Part shown: piece after piece, positions 25,282-35,293 of the stretch
Layout: each line of letters starts with the position of its first letter
Position numbering within the stretch: the stretch's first letter is position 1
Source: Aminobacter anthyllidis
GTDB taxonomy: Bacteria; Pseudomonadota; Alphaproteobacteria; Rhizobiales; Rhizobiaceae
Assembly (NCBI RefSeq): GCF_018555685.1
Contig: NZ_JAFLWW010000009.1
Location: 1-64,000 of the forward strand
Length of the DNA: 64,000 bases
Direction: 5' to 3'
The notes under the pieces: model-generated
Database searches by the model: none
What the model was told of the DNA's origin: nothing
Seen by the model: only the letters and a program-made list of their open reading frames with translations
Program-made: the position numbers and the translations under genes

Positions 25282-27939
25282 CTACATCTTGTCGTCTTCT
25301 GTCGGCACCAGAATTTCACGCTTGCCGGCATGGTTGGCAGCACCCACGATGCCTTCCTTCTCCATCCGCTCGATGATCGAGGCAGCACGGTTGTAGCCGA
25401 TGCCGAGCCGGCGCTGGATGTAGCTGGTCGACGCCTTGCCGTCGCGCAGCACCACGGCCACCGCCTGGTCATAGGGATCGTCCGAATCCTCGAAGTTCCC
25501 GCCGCCACCATTGCCACCGCCGCCCTTGCCCGACGGCTCGTCCTCGTCCTCGCCGTCGTCCTCGGTGATGGCGTCGAGATATTCCGGCACGCCCTGCAGT
25601 TTGAGGTGGGCGACGACCTTTTCGACCTCCTCGTCGGCGACGAACGGCCCGTGGACGCGCTGGATACGGCCGCCGCCGGCCATGTAGAGCATGTCGCCCA
25701 TGCCGAGCAGCTGCTCCGCGCCCTGCTCGCCCAGAATGGTGCGGCTGTCGATCTTCGACGTTACCTGGAACGAGATACGGGTCGGGAAGTTGGCCTTGAT
25801 CGTGCCGGTGATGACGTCGACCGAGGGACGCTGCGTCGCCATGATGACGTGGATGCCGGCGGCGCGGGCCATCTGCGCCAGGCGCTGGACGGCGCCTTCG
25901 ATGTCCTTGCCGGCGACCATCATCAGGTCGGCCATCTCGTCGATGATGACGACGATATAGGGCAGCGGCGCCAGGTCGAGATTTTCGGTCTCGTAGATCG
26001 CCTCGCCGGTCTGGCGGTCGAAGCCGGTCTGCACCGTGCGCGAGATCTGCTCGCCCTTCTTCTCCGCCTGGCTGACACGCGCGTTGAAGCCGTCGATGTT
26101 GCGCACGCCGACCTTGGACATCTTGCGGTAGCGGTCTTCCATCTCCCGCACCGTCCATTTCAGCGCCACCACCGCCTTCTTCGGGTCGGTGACGACAGGC
26201 GTCAGCAGGTGCGGAATGCCGTCATAGACCGACAATTCCAGCATCTTCGGATCGATCATGATCAGGCGGCATTCCTGCGGCGTCATGCGGTAGAGCAGCG
26301 ACAGGATCATGGTGTTGATCGCCACCGACTTGCCCGAGCCGGTGGTACCGGCAACGAGCACGTGCGGCATCTTGGCGATGTCGACGATGACGGCCTCGCC
26401 ATTGATAGTCTTGCCGAGCGCCAGCGCAAGCTTGGCCTTGGTCGTCTCGAAATCGCGGCTCGCCAAGATCTCGCGGAGATAGACGGTTTCGCGCTTGGCG
26501 TTGGGCAGCTCGATGCCGATGGCGTTGCGCCCCGGAACGACGGCGACGCGGGCGGCGATCGCGCTCATCGAGCGCGCGATGTCGTCGGCAAGGCCGATGA
26601 CACGCGACGACTTGATGCCGGGCGCCGGCTCGAGCTCGTACAGCGTGACGACCGGACCGGGCCGGACATGGATGATCTCGCCCTTGACGCCGAAATCCTC
26701 GAGCACGCCTTCGAGCAGGCGCGCGTTCTGTTCCAGCGCATCCTTGGACAGCGATGCGTCGCGCACCACGTTCTTGGGCTCGGCCAGGAAATGCAGCGAC
26801 GGCATCTCGAAGGTCTCGGCGCCGATCAGCGTGGTCTGCGCCTCGCGCTGGACGCGGGCACCTGGAGCGGGCCGAGGTGCGGGGGCTTCGACACGGGCGA
26901 CGGGTGCGCCATTGGCCGGCGAACGGAAATTCTGCACCTGGGCATTGGCGCCGTGGCGCGGTTCCGCCGGCATGTCCATGTCGTCGTCGCCAAAGACATC
27001 CTGGTCGTCCGGGTCGATCGAGACGGCGCGCTCCTGCGACACCATCTGGGCGAAGAATTCGGGCTCGACCCGGGCGCGGCCGCCTGTTGTAACGCGCTGT
27101 TCGGCGCGTTCGGCCGATTCAACGCGCTCGGCCGCCTGCCGCCAGGCGCTTTCGCGCTTGACCGGCGGCGCGTCGTAGCCTTCCAGCTCGCGGCGCTTGG
27201 CGGCGCGGCGGCGCATATAGGCCTTGGCCGACAGCCACCAATGGGTGATGGCGCCAAGCGCCAGCACACCCTCGTTTTCGTCCTCGTCCTCGTCGTCGAA
27301 GCTGGCGAAATCCTGCTCGCGCATATCCGGCTTGGGCTTGGGATTGACCACCGCAAAGCCATTCTCGCGGTTGAGCAGGCCTGCGCCGAAGGCAAACAGC
27401 CAGATCGCCGGCGCGATCAGCAGCACGCCGATGACGGTGGCGATCAGCCCGGTCGGATAACCGCCGATGAACAGTCCCGGCACCTTGAGCACCATGTCGC
27501 CAAACACGCCGCCAAGGCCGGTCGGCAGCGGCCAGGTGGGGGGCGCGCCGACACAGCCGGCAATCGCCGCGCCAAGAAGCGCCGAGCCGAACCAGACAAG
27601 GCCGCGCTTGGGCATGCGGTCGACGCCGCGCGCGGTGACGAACAGCACGCCCCAGATCACCGCTGGCATCAGGGCCGCGACCGAAGCCAGCCCGAAGAAC
27701 TGCATCGCGAGATCGGCAAACACTGCGCCGGGATAACCCATGGCGTTGGTGACCGGATTGTCGGTGGCGTGGCTGAAGCTTGGATCGGCGACGTTCCAGG
27801 TGCCGAGCGCCGCGAGCCCGAAGGCAACGAAGGCAAACAGGCCCAGACCCGCCGCGCGGCCTGCCTGCCGTCGCGCGAATGCCTGAATGCCGTGCCCCGT
27901 CTCGGTCAGCGCGAGCGGTGAGGAAACCCCAGAACGCAT
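25282..27939 (-). CDS. ftsK: DNA translocase FtsK
   Basis: An 885-residue FtsK that pumps DNA at the septum and activates XerCD at dif. About four N-terminal membrane helices (about 27-200) precede an acidic/Arg-rich linker and the motor. Walker A ([14 protein letters not shown]) lies near residue 531 and Walker B ([12 protein letters not shown]) near 667. The last 65 residues are the winged-helix gamma domain that reads KOPS ([20 protein letters not shown]). The linker is shorter than in E. coli. I chose the ATG at 27937-27939. A CtrA-type box lies 84 bases upstream of the start. Confidence 0.95.
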   Translation of the reverse strand: MRSGVSSPLALTETGHGIQAFARRQAGRAAGLGLFAFVAFGLAALGTWNVADPSFSHATDNPVTNAMGYPGAVFADLAMQFFGLASVAALMPAVIWGVLFVTARGVDRMPKRGLVWFGSALLGAAIAGCVGAPPTWPLPTGLGGVFGDMVLKVPGLFIGGYPTGLIATVIGVLLIAPAIWLFAFGAGLLNRENGFAVVNPKPKPDMREQDFASFDDEDEDENEGVLALGAITHWWLSAKAYMRRRAAKRRELEGYDAPPVKRESAWRQAAERVESAERAEQRVTTGGRARVEPEFFAQMVSQERAVSIDPDDQDVFGDDDMDMPAEPRHGANAQVQNFRSPANGAPVARVEAPAPRPAPGARVQREAQTTLIGAETFEMPSLHFLAEPKNVVRDASLSKDALEQNARLLEGVLEDFGVKGEIIHVRPGPVVTLYELEPAPGIKSSRVIGLADDIARSMSAIAARVAVVPGRNAIGIELPNAKRETVYLREILASRDFETTKAKLALALGKTINGEAVIVDIAKMPHVLVAGTTGSGKSVAINTMILSLLYRMTPQECRLIMIDPKMLELSVYDGIPHLLTPVVTDPKKAVVALKWTVREMEDRYRKMSKVGVRNIDGFNARVSQAEKKGEQISRTVQTGFDRQTGEAIYETENLDLAPLPYIVVIIDEMADLMMVAGKDIEGAVQRLAQMARAAGIHVIMATQRPSVDVITGTIKANFPTRISFQVTSKIDSRTILGEQGAEQLLGMGDMLYMAGGGRIQRVHGPFVADEEVEKVVAHLKLQGVPEYLDAITEDDGEDEDEPSGKGGGGNGGGGNFEDSDDPYDQAVAVVLRDGKASTSYIQRRLGIGYNRAASIIERMEKEGIVGAANHAGKREILVPTEDDKM

Positions 27940-28022
27940 GCCTCGTCCCCGTCCATTGATGCCGTGGCCCACATGCGAACGCATCGCGGGCAGATTCGGC
28001 TGTCAGACTATCGGGGCGAAGG

Positions 28023-28037
28023 TTAAGGCGGCATTAA
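28023..28037. promoter_or_regulatory. CtrA-type box upstream of ftsK
   Basis: TTAA at 28023-28026, seven bases, then TTAA at 28034-28037: the exact TTAA-N7-TTAA CtrA consensus, with another TTAA 3 bases on (28040-28043). CtrA controls division and cell-cycle genes in alphaproteobacteria, which fits ftsK. Motif match only. Confidence 0.5.
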
Positions 28038-28193
28038 GGTTAAGCCATTGTTCACATGGCAGGCATGCGACCGCTTCGTCGAGCCTCGGGGAGGCCTCGC
28101 CGCCCCTCGTCCCGGCAGCAGCATTTTTGATGCAACCATCCCACCACTCTGACGTTTGGTTTGCCGGAAGGGACTCAAACCAGGAGAAACAGA

Positions 28194-28445
28194 ATGAGAA
28201 AGCTCATTTTGGCTTTGGGAACCGCCGCACTGATGGCAGGCGCAGCCTGGGCTGCTTCGGCCGATGGCGTGATCAAGGAGTTCAACAAGGACACCCGGGT
28301 CATCACGCTGGAAGACGGCAAGACCTACACCGTTCCCGCTGATGTCGCGCTGCCGGCCGATCTGGCCGCAGGCATGAAGGTATCGATCACGGTTGCCGAC
28401 GATGATGCCACCAAGGTCACTGCGGTGATGACATCGGCGATGTAA
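28194..28445 (+). CDS. DUF1344 family periplasmic protein
   Basis: An 83-residue secreted protein. A signal peptide (1-20, AWAAS) precedes a small beta domain: ADGVIKEFNKDTRVITLEDG, KTYTVPADVALPADL, GMKVSITVADDDATKVTAV. This is the DUF1344 pattern, common in rhizobia and of unknown role. CAGGAGAAACAGA precedes the ATG at 28194. A strong terminator follows. Confidence 0.85.
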   Translation: MRKLILALGTAALMAGAAWAASADGVIKEFNKDTRVITLEDGKTYTVPADVALPADLAAGMKVSITVADDDATKVTAVMTSAM

Positions 28446-28473
28446 CCGGCCATCTGCCCGGCATGAAAAAGGA

Positions 28474-28499
28474 CCCCGCCCACACAGGGCGGGGTTTTT
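28474..28499 (+). terminator. Rho-independent terminator after the DUF1344 gene
   Basis: Perfect 8-base arms CCCCGCCC (28474-28481) and GGGCGGGG (28487-28494), a 5-base loop and TTTTT at 28495-28499, 29 bases after the stop codon. Confidence 0.92.
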
Positions 28500-28581
28500 C
28501 CGTTCCGGGGCCAAAACAGGCTTGCCGCAGAGGCCGCGGCGCCATAGTTTTCAATATTAGACAAATCTAATGGAGGCAGCG

Positions 28582-29001
28582 ATGAAGCACCATAGCATCG
28601 AGCAACTGCAAGCCTTCGCCGACGTCCAGCCGCTCAGCCCATACCTGCCGATGACGCGCACCGAGCGTCTCGAGCGCTGGGCACGGCTGCTTGAGGACCA
28701 GCCGGACCGGCGCCTGGGCACGCTTTCCGGCACCGAGTATGCCCCGCGCGCCGAACGGCTTGCCATGCGCGTACCGGGCTCACCCATCACTGTGGCATTC
28801 GAGGATCCCGCCTTCCGGGCAGCGGGCCTCGGCGACGACAGCTACGGCGAGGCCAAGCGCTTCTTCGACCTGTCCGACCGGCAGTTGCACAACATCGTCT
28901 GCTACTGCCATTTCGGCGATGCGGTCAGGGGCGCAAGTGCCGCCCGCCGTGTCCGCTCGGCGATCGGCTTGTGGCCACGCATCCGGGCATTCTTTGCCTG
29001 A
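28582..29001 (+). CDS. Hypothetical protein (139 aa)
   Basis: A soluble protein of unknown function, with a helical N-terminus (HHSIEQLQAFADVQPL) and a centre reading DRRLGTLSGTEYAPRAERLA. A cysteine/histidine stretch, NIVCYCHFGDAVRG, could bind a metal, but this is a guess. The start is the ATG at 28582 with GGAGG at 28572-28576; an ATG at 28570 would precede that site. A lone gene between the DUF1344 terminator and the sulfotransferase. Confidence 0.75.
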   Translation: MKHHSIEQLQAFADVQPLSPYLPMTRTERLERWARLLEDQPDRRLGTLSGTEYAPRAERLAMRVPGSPITVAFEDPAFRAAGLGDDSYGEAKRFFDLSDRQLHNIVCYCHFGDAVRGASAARRVRSAIGLWPRIRAFFA

Positions 29002-29188
29002 AGGCGCAACGCTGTCGACCTGAACACCCCCTGCGTGGGCCCGGCTCGCCCGGGCCCCGATGCGGGTCGACGTCAAACGATAGACACATTAGAAACATTG
29101 AATGTTCGAATCGCTCTCCCGGCATCGTCCTGCCGGTACGGCAACGTCGCAATTCTTCTTCGCATCAAGCCACAGCGCCAGGAGCCAG

Positions 29189-29995
29189 ATGCCGACAGGA
29201 CTGAGATTTTTCAACGCCACCTATTATCCCGTGCCCAAGAGCGGCAGCAGCAGCGTCAAATACCTGCTCATGCAGGTCGCCGGCCAGCATGAAGCGCTCG
29301 ACAATCCCGACGACGACGTCCACCACCACCTCGGCACCACACTGGTCGATCCGTTTCGGCCGCTGCACAACGCCGATGCCAAGCCGTTCACCATCGTCAG
29401 GGATCCGGTCGAGCGGCTCCTGTCGGCCTATTTCGACCGCGTCGTCAAAGCCGGGCTTCTGAGCGGCGACGAAGCTGACGCCGGCATGGCGCGCCGGCTC
29501 GGCCTTTCGCTCGAGCCCGATCTTGAGACCTTCATCCTGAACGTCGAGCACTACTGCCGCATCTCAGCCGATGTCCGCTTCCACATCGCTTCGCCGCGCT
29601 ATTTCCTCGGCAGCAACCTGTTCTTGTTCGACAGAGTGTTCAAGCTGGAGAAGGTCGACCAGGTCGCCGCCTATATCAGCGAGATCGTCGGGCAGGCCGT
29701 CGAGATGCCGCATATCCACGTCTCGGGAGGCCGGACCAAACCGTCCGAACTGTCCTCGGCTGCACTCGCCAAGGCGCTGCGCTTCTGCCGCTACGATTAC
29801 GCCTTCCTCGTCGATCTCTACGATCCCAGTCGTTGGGGCACCATTCCGCGCGGCACGCGCCGCGATCCATCGACCCTCAGCGTCTACCGCGATCCGGCGA
29901 GATACGAGGGCCACAGCTATCCCCGCACGCCGCGCAACCTGCGCAACTTCTTGACCAAGCGCCCGCTCGATCCGGCATTGCCGAAGGCCGACTAG
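29189..29995 (+). CDS. Sulfotransferase family 2-like protein
   Basis: A 268-residue P-loop sulfotransferase relative. The 5'-phosphosulfate loop YPVPKSGSSSVKYLL lies near residues 11-25 and the 3'-phosphate-binding Arg/Ser motif FTIVRDPVERLLSAYFD near 68-84, both as in Sulfotransfer_2 proteins that use PAPS. The acceptor (carbohydrate or other) is unknown and no sulfate-activation genes are close. I prefer the ATG at 29189 with GGAG just upstream; an in-frame ATG at 29102 adds 29 residues of doubtful character. A 13-base palindrome (29094-29106) lies upstream. Confidence 0.72.
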   Translation: MPTGLRFFNATYYPVPKSGSSSVKYLLMQVAGQHEALDNPDDDVHHHLGTTLVDPFRPLHNADAKPFTIVRDPVERLLSAYFDRVVKAGLLSGDEADAGMARRLGLSLEPDLETFILNVEHYCRISADVRFHIASPRYFLGSNLFLFDRVFKLEKVDQVAAYISEIVGQAVEMPHIHVSGGRTKPSELSSAALAKALRFCRYDYAFLVDLYDPSRWGTIPRGTRRDPSTLSVYRDPARYEGHSYPRTPRNLRNFLTKRPLDPALPKAD

Positions 29996-30010
29996 AAACA
30001 TTTCCGGATA

Positions 30011-30039
30011 AAAAGGAGGCCCGGATTGCTCCGGGCCTC
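30011..30039 (-). terminator. Terminator of glnK-amtB
   Basis: Perfect 10-base arms at 30016-30025 and 30030-30039 around a tetraloop; on the minus strand the stem is followed by CTTTTT. It is 130 bases past the amtB stop. Confidence 0.85.
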
Positions 30040-30168
30040 AAAGCGCAGCTGCCTTTCGAGCGGCCACGACGGGATTTGGGAGGATGGTACGCGGCCGGTG
30101 ATCTGGCCGCGCGGCGCCGGAGCATGTCCCCCGGGGAGTGGGGAAGAGGGGTCACGCTCCAACAGGCA

Positions 30169-31554
30169 TCACGAGTGGTAGGCCACTTCGCCGTGCGAGG
30201 TCAGGTCGAGACCCTGGCGTTCGGCTTCGACTGTCGGGCGCAGGCCGACGATGAGATCCACCAGCTTGTAGAGCACCAGCGAGCCGATGCCGCACCAGAT
30301 GACCGTCACCGACACGGCGAGAAACTGCGTCCACACCTGGGCGCCGACCGACATGTCACCGTAGCCGATGCCACCGAGGCTCTCGGCATTGAAGACGCCG
30401 GTGAGGATGGCGCCGATAATGCCGCCGACGCCGTGGATACCGAACACGTCGAGCGAGTCGTCGTAACCAAGCTTGATCTTCACCACCGCCACGAAGAAGT
30501 AGCAGATCACCGAAGCGATCGCGCCGAGCGCAATCGCGCCAACAGGACCGACGAAGCCGGCTGCCGGCGTCACGGCAACGAGGCCGGCAACCATGCCCGA
30601 GGCAGCACCCAGCATCGAGGCCTTGCCGCGGGCAACCACTTCGATGATCACCCAGGCGAGGATCGCGCCTGCGGTCGCGGTGAAGGTGTTGATCATGGCA
30701 AGCGCTGCACCGCCATTGGCTTCAAGATTGGAGCCGGCGTTGAAGCCGAACCAGCCGACCCACAGGATCGAGGCGCCGACCATTGTCAGCGTCATCGAGT
30801 GCGGCGCCATGTTGTCCTTGCCGTAGCCGGTGCGCTTGCCGATCACCAGCGCGCCAACCAAGGCTGCGATGCCCGCATTGATGTGCACGACGGTGCCGCC
30901 GGCGAAGTCGAGCGCGCCCCAGCCATAGATCAGGCCGTCTGAATCCCAGACCATGTGGGCGATCGGGAAGTAGACGAAAGTCACCCACAGCGCGACAAAC
31001 AGCAGCACCGCCGAAAACTTGATGCGTTCGGCGAAAGCGCCGACGATCAGCGCCGGCGTGATGCAGGCAAAGGTCATCTGGAAGACGATGAAGACATATT
31101 CGGGAATGACCACGCCCTTGGTGAAGGTCGCTGACATGCTTTCAGGCGTCACGCCAGCAAGGAATGCCTTGCCGAGGCCGCCCCAATACGGGCTTGGCGC
31201 GTCGCCGAAGGCCATCGAGTAGCCCCAGAACGTCCAGATCACGATCACCAGCGCGACGATCATCGTGCACTGCATCAGCACCGACAGCATGTTCTTGGCA
31301 CGCACCAGGCCGCCATAAAACAGCGCCAGGCCCGGCAGGGCCATGAACAGCACCAGAAGCGACGAGGTCAGCATCCAGGCGACGTCGCCCTTCTCCATGA
31401 CGTCAGCCGGCGCGGGCGCCGCCGCTGCTGCGGCATCGACCGCAGCGGGTGCGGTTTCCTGGGCGAAGGCCGCGACCGTTCCCAGGGCGGCGAGCGCGAG
31501 CGTGCCGACAAGGGCCGAGCGCGCCGCCGTCTTCAATGAGGTTGGAATTTGCAT
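30169..31554 (-). CDS. amtB: Ammonium transporter AmtB
   Basis: A 461-residue ammonium channel with a signal peptide (to about AAFA-QE), an Ala/Pro linker and 11 membrane helices. Recognisable parts are FYGGLVRAKNMLSV, the pore region FAGGTVVHINAG with its conserved His, WVGWFGFNAGS and DVFGIHGVGGIIGAILTG with the second pore His. It is regulated by direct binding of GlnK in nitrogen-replete cells. The ATG at 31552-31554 has GGAG 7 bases upstream; one at 31566 is less good. It follows glnK by 30 bases. Confidence 0.95.
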   Translation of the reverse strand: MQIPTSLKTAARSALVGTLALAALGTVAAFAQETAPAAVDAAAAAAPAPADVMEKGDVAWMLTSSLLVLFMALPGLALFYGGLVRAKNMLSVLMQCTMIVALVIVIWTFWGYSMAFGDAPSPYWGGLGKAFLAGVTPESMSATFTKGVVIPEYVFIVFQMTFACITPALIVGAFAERIKFSAVLLFVALWVTFVYFPIAHMVWDSDGLIYGWGALDFAGGTVVHINAGIAALVGALVIGKRTGYGKDNMAPHSMTLTMVGASILWVGWFGFNAGSNLEANGGAALAMINTFTATAGAILAWVIIEVVARGKASMLGAASGMVAGLVAVTPAAGFVGPVGAIALGAIASVICYFFVAVVKIKLGYDDSLDVFGIHGVGGIIGAILTGVFNAESLGGIGYGDMSVGAQVWTQFLAVSVTVIWCGIGSLVLYKLVDLIVGLRPTVEAERQGLDLTSHGEVAYHS

Positions 31555-31584
31555 TGAGGTCTCCATGAGAATTGGTTGGCCTGC

Positions 31585-31929
<345 letters not shown>

Positions 31930-32009
31930 TCACCCCTTGCTGTTGCGGGTCCCCCGCGTTGCAGACGTCGCCAGCGGACCCGAAGACCACCGGTGAGTGA
32001 TCCAGGCCA

Positions 32010-32026
32010 TTCAAGCTCCGTGCCAG
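32010..32026 (-). promoter_or_regulatory. Sigma-54-type promoter of glnK-amtB
   Basis: On the minus strand the sequence reads CTGGCACGGAGCTTGAA, matching TGGCACG-N4-TTGCW except that the -12 GC is GA. Inverted TTTGCAC (32027-32033) and GTGCAAA (32125-32131) further upstream could be NtrC half-sites. The predicted leader is about 80 bases. Confidence 0.6.
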
Positions 32027-32144
32027 TTTGCACAGAGGCGATCTAAGTAACTGAAAATGAAAGGAAAAGCCTCGGAGGCAAGCAGCATTCTTCGCAGGCG
32101 CAGCAAAGCATCTGCTTACATAATGTGCAAAATATCCAGAATGC

Positions 32145-33017
32145 CTATTTCGTAGGCTTCGTGCGTAGGCGGATCAGGCCTTCCTGTGCCACCGAAGCGA
32201 TCAGCGTGCCGTCCTGGGCATAGAGCGCGCCGCGGGTGAAGCCGCGCGAACCCGATGTCGACGGGCTGTCCTGGGTGTAGAGCAGCCAGCCGTCGAGATC
32301 ATGCTCGCGGTGGAACCACATCGCGTGGTCGATGCTCGCCGCCTGGATGTCGGGATCGAAGATGCCGCGGCCATGGGCAAAGGTTGCCGTATCAAGCAGC
32401 GTCATGTCGGAAAGATAGGCAAGCACGGCGGAGCGCAGTGCCCGGTCGTTCGGCACCGGGCCGGTCAGGCGGATCCACACCTTCTGCAGCGGCGCCAGCT
32501 TGTCGCGGCTCGAATAATGCTCGGCATAGACAGGCCTGAGCTCCAGCGGCCGCTCCTTGGCCCAGAACAGCCGGATCTGCTCGGGAACATGGGTGGCTTC
32601 GGCCAAAAGCTCGCGCTGCGACTTCAGCTCTTCCGGCGGCGGCACGTCGAGCGGCATCGGCATCTGGTATTCGAGCCCGACCTCGTCGACCTGGAAAGAC
32701 GCTTCGAGCGAGAAGATCGCATGGCCGTGCTGGATCGCCACCACGCGCCGCGTGGTGAAGCTGCCGCCATCGCGGATGCGGTCGACCTCGTAGACGATCG
32801 GCACGGTGATGTCTCCCGGCCGCATGAAGTAGCCATGCAGCGAATGCACGTGCCGCTCCGGCTCGACGGTGCGCTGTGCCGCCACAAGCGCCTGGGCGAT
32901 GGTCTGGCCGCCGAAGACACGTTGCCAGGCAACCTGCGGGCTGCGACCACGATACAGGTTGTGTTCCAGCTTCTCGAGATTGAGAATGCTGAGAAGCTCT
33001 TGTATTCCGGCCGGCAT
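32145..33017 (-). CDS. tesB: Acyl-CoA thioesterase II
   Basis: A 290-residue TesB with two hot-dog domains. Typical stretches are VFGGQTIAQALVAAQRTV and HSLHGYFMRPGD in the first half and SIDHAMWFHREHDLDGWLLY with TRGALYAQDGTLIASVAQEG in the second, holding the Asp/Gln/Thr active-site set. It hydrolyses medium- and long-chain acyl-CoA. The start is the ATG at 33015-33017. Divergent from the UbiH-family gene. Confidence 0.94.
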   Translation of the reverse strand: MPAGIQELLSILNLEKLEHNLYRGRSPQVAWQRVFGGQTIAQALVAAQRTVEPERHVHSLHGYFMRPGDITVPIVYEVDRIRDGGSFTTRRVVAIQHGHAIFSLEASFQVDEVGLEYQMPMPLDVPPPEELKSQRELLAEATHVPEQIRLFWAKERPLELRPVYAEHYSSRDKLAPLQKVWIRLTGPVPNDRALRSAVLAYLSDMTLLDTATFAHGRGIFDPDIQAASIDHAMWFHREHDLDGWLLYTQDSPSTSGSRGFTRGALYAQDGTLIASVAQEGLIRLRTKPTK

Positions 33018-33110
33018 GCTTTCCCCTCTTCGGGACGAAGTATACCCCGGTTTCCAGCAGGAAGCCCCCGTCGAGTCAAGGCGGGAAGCCTAGCCGTAAA
33101 GGACGCCGCC

Positions 33111-34373
33111 ATGGTCACGCGCGAATCTGACGACAATAAATCGACGCCGCTCGACGTGCTGGTCGCCGGCGCCGGCTATGTCGGCCTCGCCACCGCCGTG
33201 TCGATCAAGCAGGCGCGGCCCAATCTGCACATCGCCATCGTCGACGCAGCGCCCGCCGAAGTCTGGCGCAAGGATGGCCGCGCCTCGGCAATTGCCGCCG
33301 CTGCCTGCCGCATGCTCGACCAGCTCGGCTGCTGGGCAGAGATCGCGCCCGAGGCGCAGGCGATCAACGACATGGTCATCACCGATTCGAAGAGCGCCGA
33401 CCCTGTCCGCCCGGTGTTCCTGACCTTCGATGGCGAACTCGACGCGGGCGAACCCTTCGCCCATATGGTCGAAAACAAGCTGCTCAACGGCGCCTTGCGC
33501 CGCCGTGCCGCCGAACTCGGCATCGACATCATCGAAGGCGTCGCCGTCCAGGCCTTCGAAGCCGGCGTCGCCGGCGCCAAGGTCCACCTCGCCGACGGCA
33601 TCAGCATTGACACGCGCCTCCTGATCGCCGCCGACGGCGTCAACTCGAAACTGCGCGACATGGCCGGCATCAAGACAGTGCGCTGGGAATACGGCCAGTC
33701 CGGCATCGTCTGCACCGTGGTGCACGAGCGCCCGCATGAGGGCCGCGCCGAGGAGCACTTCCTGCCCGCCGGCCCCTTCGCCACCTTGCCGCTCAAGCCG
33801 ACGAAGGATGGCGTCAACCGCTCGTCCATCGTCTGGACCGAACGCACCGAGGACGCCAACAAGCTGGTGGCGGGCGACCCGTTCGTCTTCGAGATCGAGC
33901 TCGAACAGCGCTTCGGCCTCAAGCTCGGCGAGATCCGCGTCGAGGGCAAGCCGCGCGCGTGGCCGCTCGGCCTGACGCTCGCCCGCGCCTTCGTCGCCCC
34001 GCGCTTCGCGCTTGCCGGCGACGCTGCCCACGGCATCCACCCGATCGCCGGGCAAGGCCTCAACCTCGGCTTCAAGGATGCGGCAGCCCTTGCCGAAACC
34101 ATCGTCGAGGCCGATCGGCTCGGCCAGGACATCGGCGCGATGGATGTGCTCGAACGCTACGAGAGCTGGCGCCGCTTCGACACGGTGCGCATGGGCATCA
34201 CCACCGATGTGCTCAACCGGCTGTTCTCCAACGACATCGCCCCCGTCCGCGCCATCCGCGACATCGGCCTCGGCCTCGTCGACCGCGTGCCCCGGCTCAA
34301 GGATTATTTCATCCGCCAGGCCTCCGGCCTGACAGGCGAAACCCCGCGCCTGCTCAAGGGCGAGGCGATATAG
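33111..34373 (+). CDS. UbiH/UbiF/COQ6-family FAD monooxygenase of ubiquinone biosynthesis
   Basis: A 420-residue flavoprotein hydroxylase. The FAD site VLVAGAGYVGLATAVSI is near the N-terminus and the second FAD motif FALAGDAAHGIHPIAGQGLN near 300. In Rhizobiales a single enzyme of this family may hydroxylate more than one ring carbon (UbiL-type), so I leave the symbol blank. The start is the ATG at 33111; the frame continues upstream through tesB, where it is only a shadow. A second copy of its last codons lies at 35067-35109. Confidence 0.88.
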   Translation: MVTRESDDNKSTPLDVLVAGAGYVGLATAVSIKQARPNLHIAIVDAAPAEVWRKDGRASAIAAAACRMLDQLGCWAEIAPEAQAINDMVITDSKSADPVRPVFLTFDGELDAGEPFAHMVENKLLNGALRRRAAELGIDIIEGVAVQAFEAGVAGAKVHLADGISIDTRLLIAADGVNSKLRDMAGIKTVRWEYGQSGIVCTVVHERPHEGRAEEHFLPAGPFATLPLKPTKDGVNRSSIVWTERTEDANKLVAGDPFVFEIELEQRFGLKLGEIRVEGKPRAWPLGLTLARAFVAPRFALAGDAAHGIHPIAGQGLNLGFKDAAALAETIVEADRLGQDIGAMDVLERYESWRRFDTVRMGITTDVLNRLFSNDIAPVRAIRDIGLGLVDRVPRLKDYFIRQASGLTGETPRLLKGEAI

Positions 34374-34380
34374 CCGAAGG

Positions 34381-34908
34381 TCAGTTGACCTGGAAGCCGA
34401 GCTTCTGGCGCAGGCGCTGCAGTCGCTGATCGTACAACGGCGGCAAGTCGCCTCCCGCCCTGACCACATCGCTTGTCATTTCCAGGAAATGATGGCGTTC
34501 GTTTTCGTCGAGGCGATCGCGGAGGAACGGCGTCAGCTTGTCGATCACGACATTTGCATCATCGATCTGGGATGCGGCCCATTTTCCGTAGATGACCGCT
34601 TCATCCGCCTTCTTCGCGTCGGCAATGCCCGAGATGGCGGCCCGGATGGCGTTTTCCCGGAGCGGCGTCATCGGCACACCTTCCGCGGCAACGGCGGAGA
34701 TCAGCGTTGCGGCTGCAACGACGGGATCATCGATGGCAGCCAAAGGCGAGAGTTCAGCCTGCTTGCGCAATTGCTTGCGCCGAAACGATCCGCGCACACG
34801 CCCAACCGCATCTGCGACTTCACTTGCAACTTCGCTCAAGTAACGAACCCGGTACCACCAGAACGCGGCACCGCCCAGAAGACCGAGCACAATAACCAGA
34901 ATATGCAT
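34381..34908 (-). CDS. Membrane-anchored protein with a TerB-like helical domain
   Basis: A 175-residue protein: one N-terminal membrane helix (2-21), a basic linker (GRVRGSFRRKQLRKQ) and a helical domain (DDPVVAAATLISAVAAEGVP to DENERHHFLEMTSDVVRAGG) that recalls TerB proteins; the family call is tentative. I chose the ATG at 34906-34908, with GGGGGCGGA upstream; the frame is open to 35028. Convergent with the UbiH-family gene, 7 bases apart, and bounded on the other side by a remnant of that gene's tail. Confidence 0.65.
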   Translation of the reverse strand: MHILVIVLGLLGGAAFWWYRVRYLSEVASEVADAVGRVRGSFRRKQLRKQAELSPLAAIDDPVVAAATLISAVAAEGVPMTPLRENAIRAAISGIADAKKADEAVIYGKWAASQIDDANVVIDKLTPFLRDRLDENERHHFLEMTSDVVRAGGDLPPLYDQRLQRLRQKLGFQVN

Positions 34909-35066
34909 TTCCGCCCCCATCGACATTTCAAGCATATGCAAAACTGATATCGACCTCAACACGCCGCAGTTGTTAACATCCGGCTTCGTCGTTCCTCCTG
35001 ATCGCCCAAATGAGCTAAAGCTAAACAAACTGAACGACGTGCGTTGTCCGCAATATTCGAGCCGCG

Positions 35067-35109
35067 AATGACCGGCGGACGCACCTGCTCAAGGGCAACG
35101 CGATATAGC
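35067..35109 (+). pseudogene. Duplicated 3' tail of the UbiH-family gene
   Basis: The stretch ending CCTGCTCAAGGGCAACGCG then ATATAGCC repeats the end of the hydroxylase gene at about 34330-34377. Translated, it gives MTGGRTLLKGNAI and a stop, against LTGETPRLLKGEAI in the intact gene. It has no upstream coding region. Confidence 0.65.
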
Positions 35110-35293
35110 CACGGCTTCATTCCGCCTCTGCCAGTCGCGATAGCAGAGATTGGCAGAAGCATCCCAACAGTCCGTCATTCCTCGTGAGCGAGCAAAGCGA
35201 GCGGAAGAGTGTCGGGAACCCATGCCGTAACGCCGGTGAAGCCAGAACCGGTCAAGAACTCGCCCACTCACCCCGCTATTGCGCAGCTGGTCT

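Noticed and set aside
25222-27921. An 899-codon plus-strand reading frame opposite ftsK
   Set aside because: It mirrors ftsK codons, is His/Arg/Asp-rich with no domain, and ftsK is certain. Antisense frames of this length are expected at this GC content.
32301-33110. The N-terminal 270 codons of a continuous frame into the UbiH-family gene
   Set aside because: They are antisense to tesB and lack family similarity; the hydroxylase begins at 33111.
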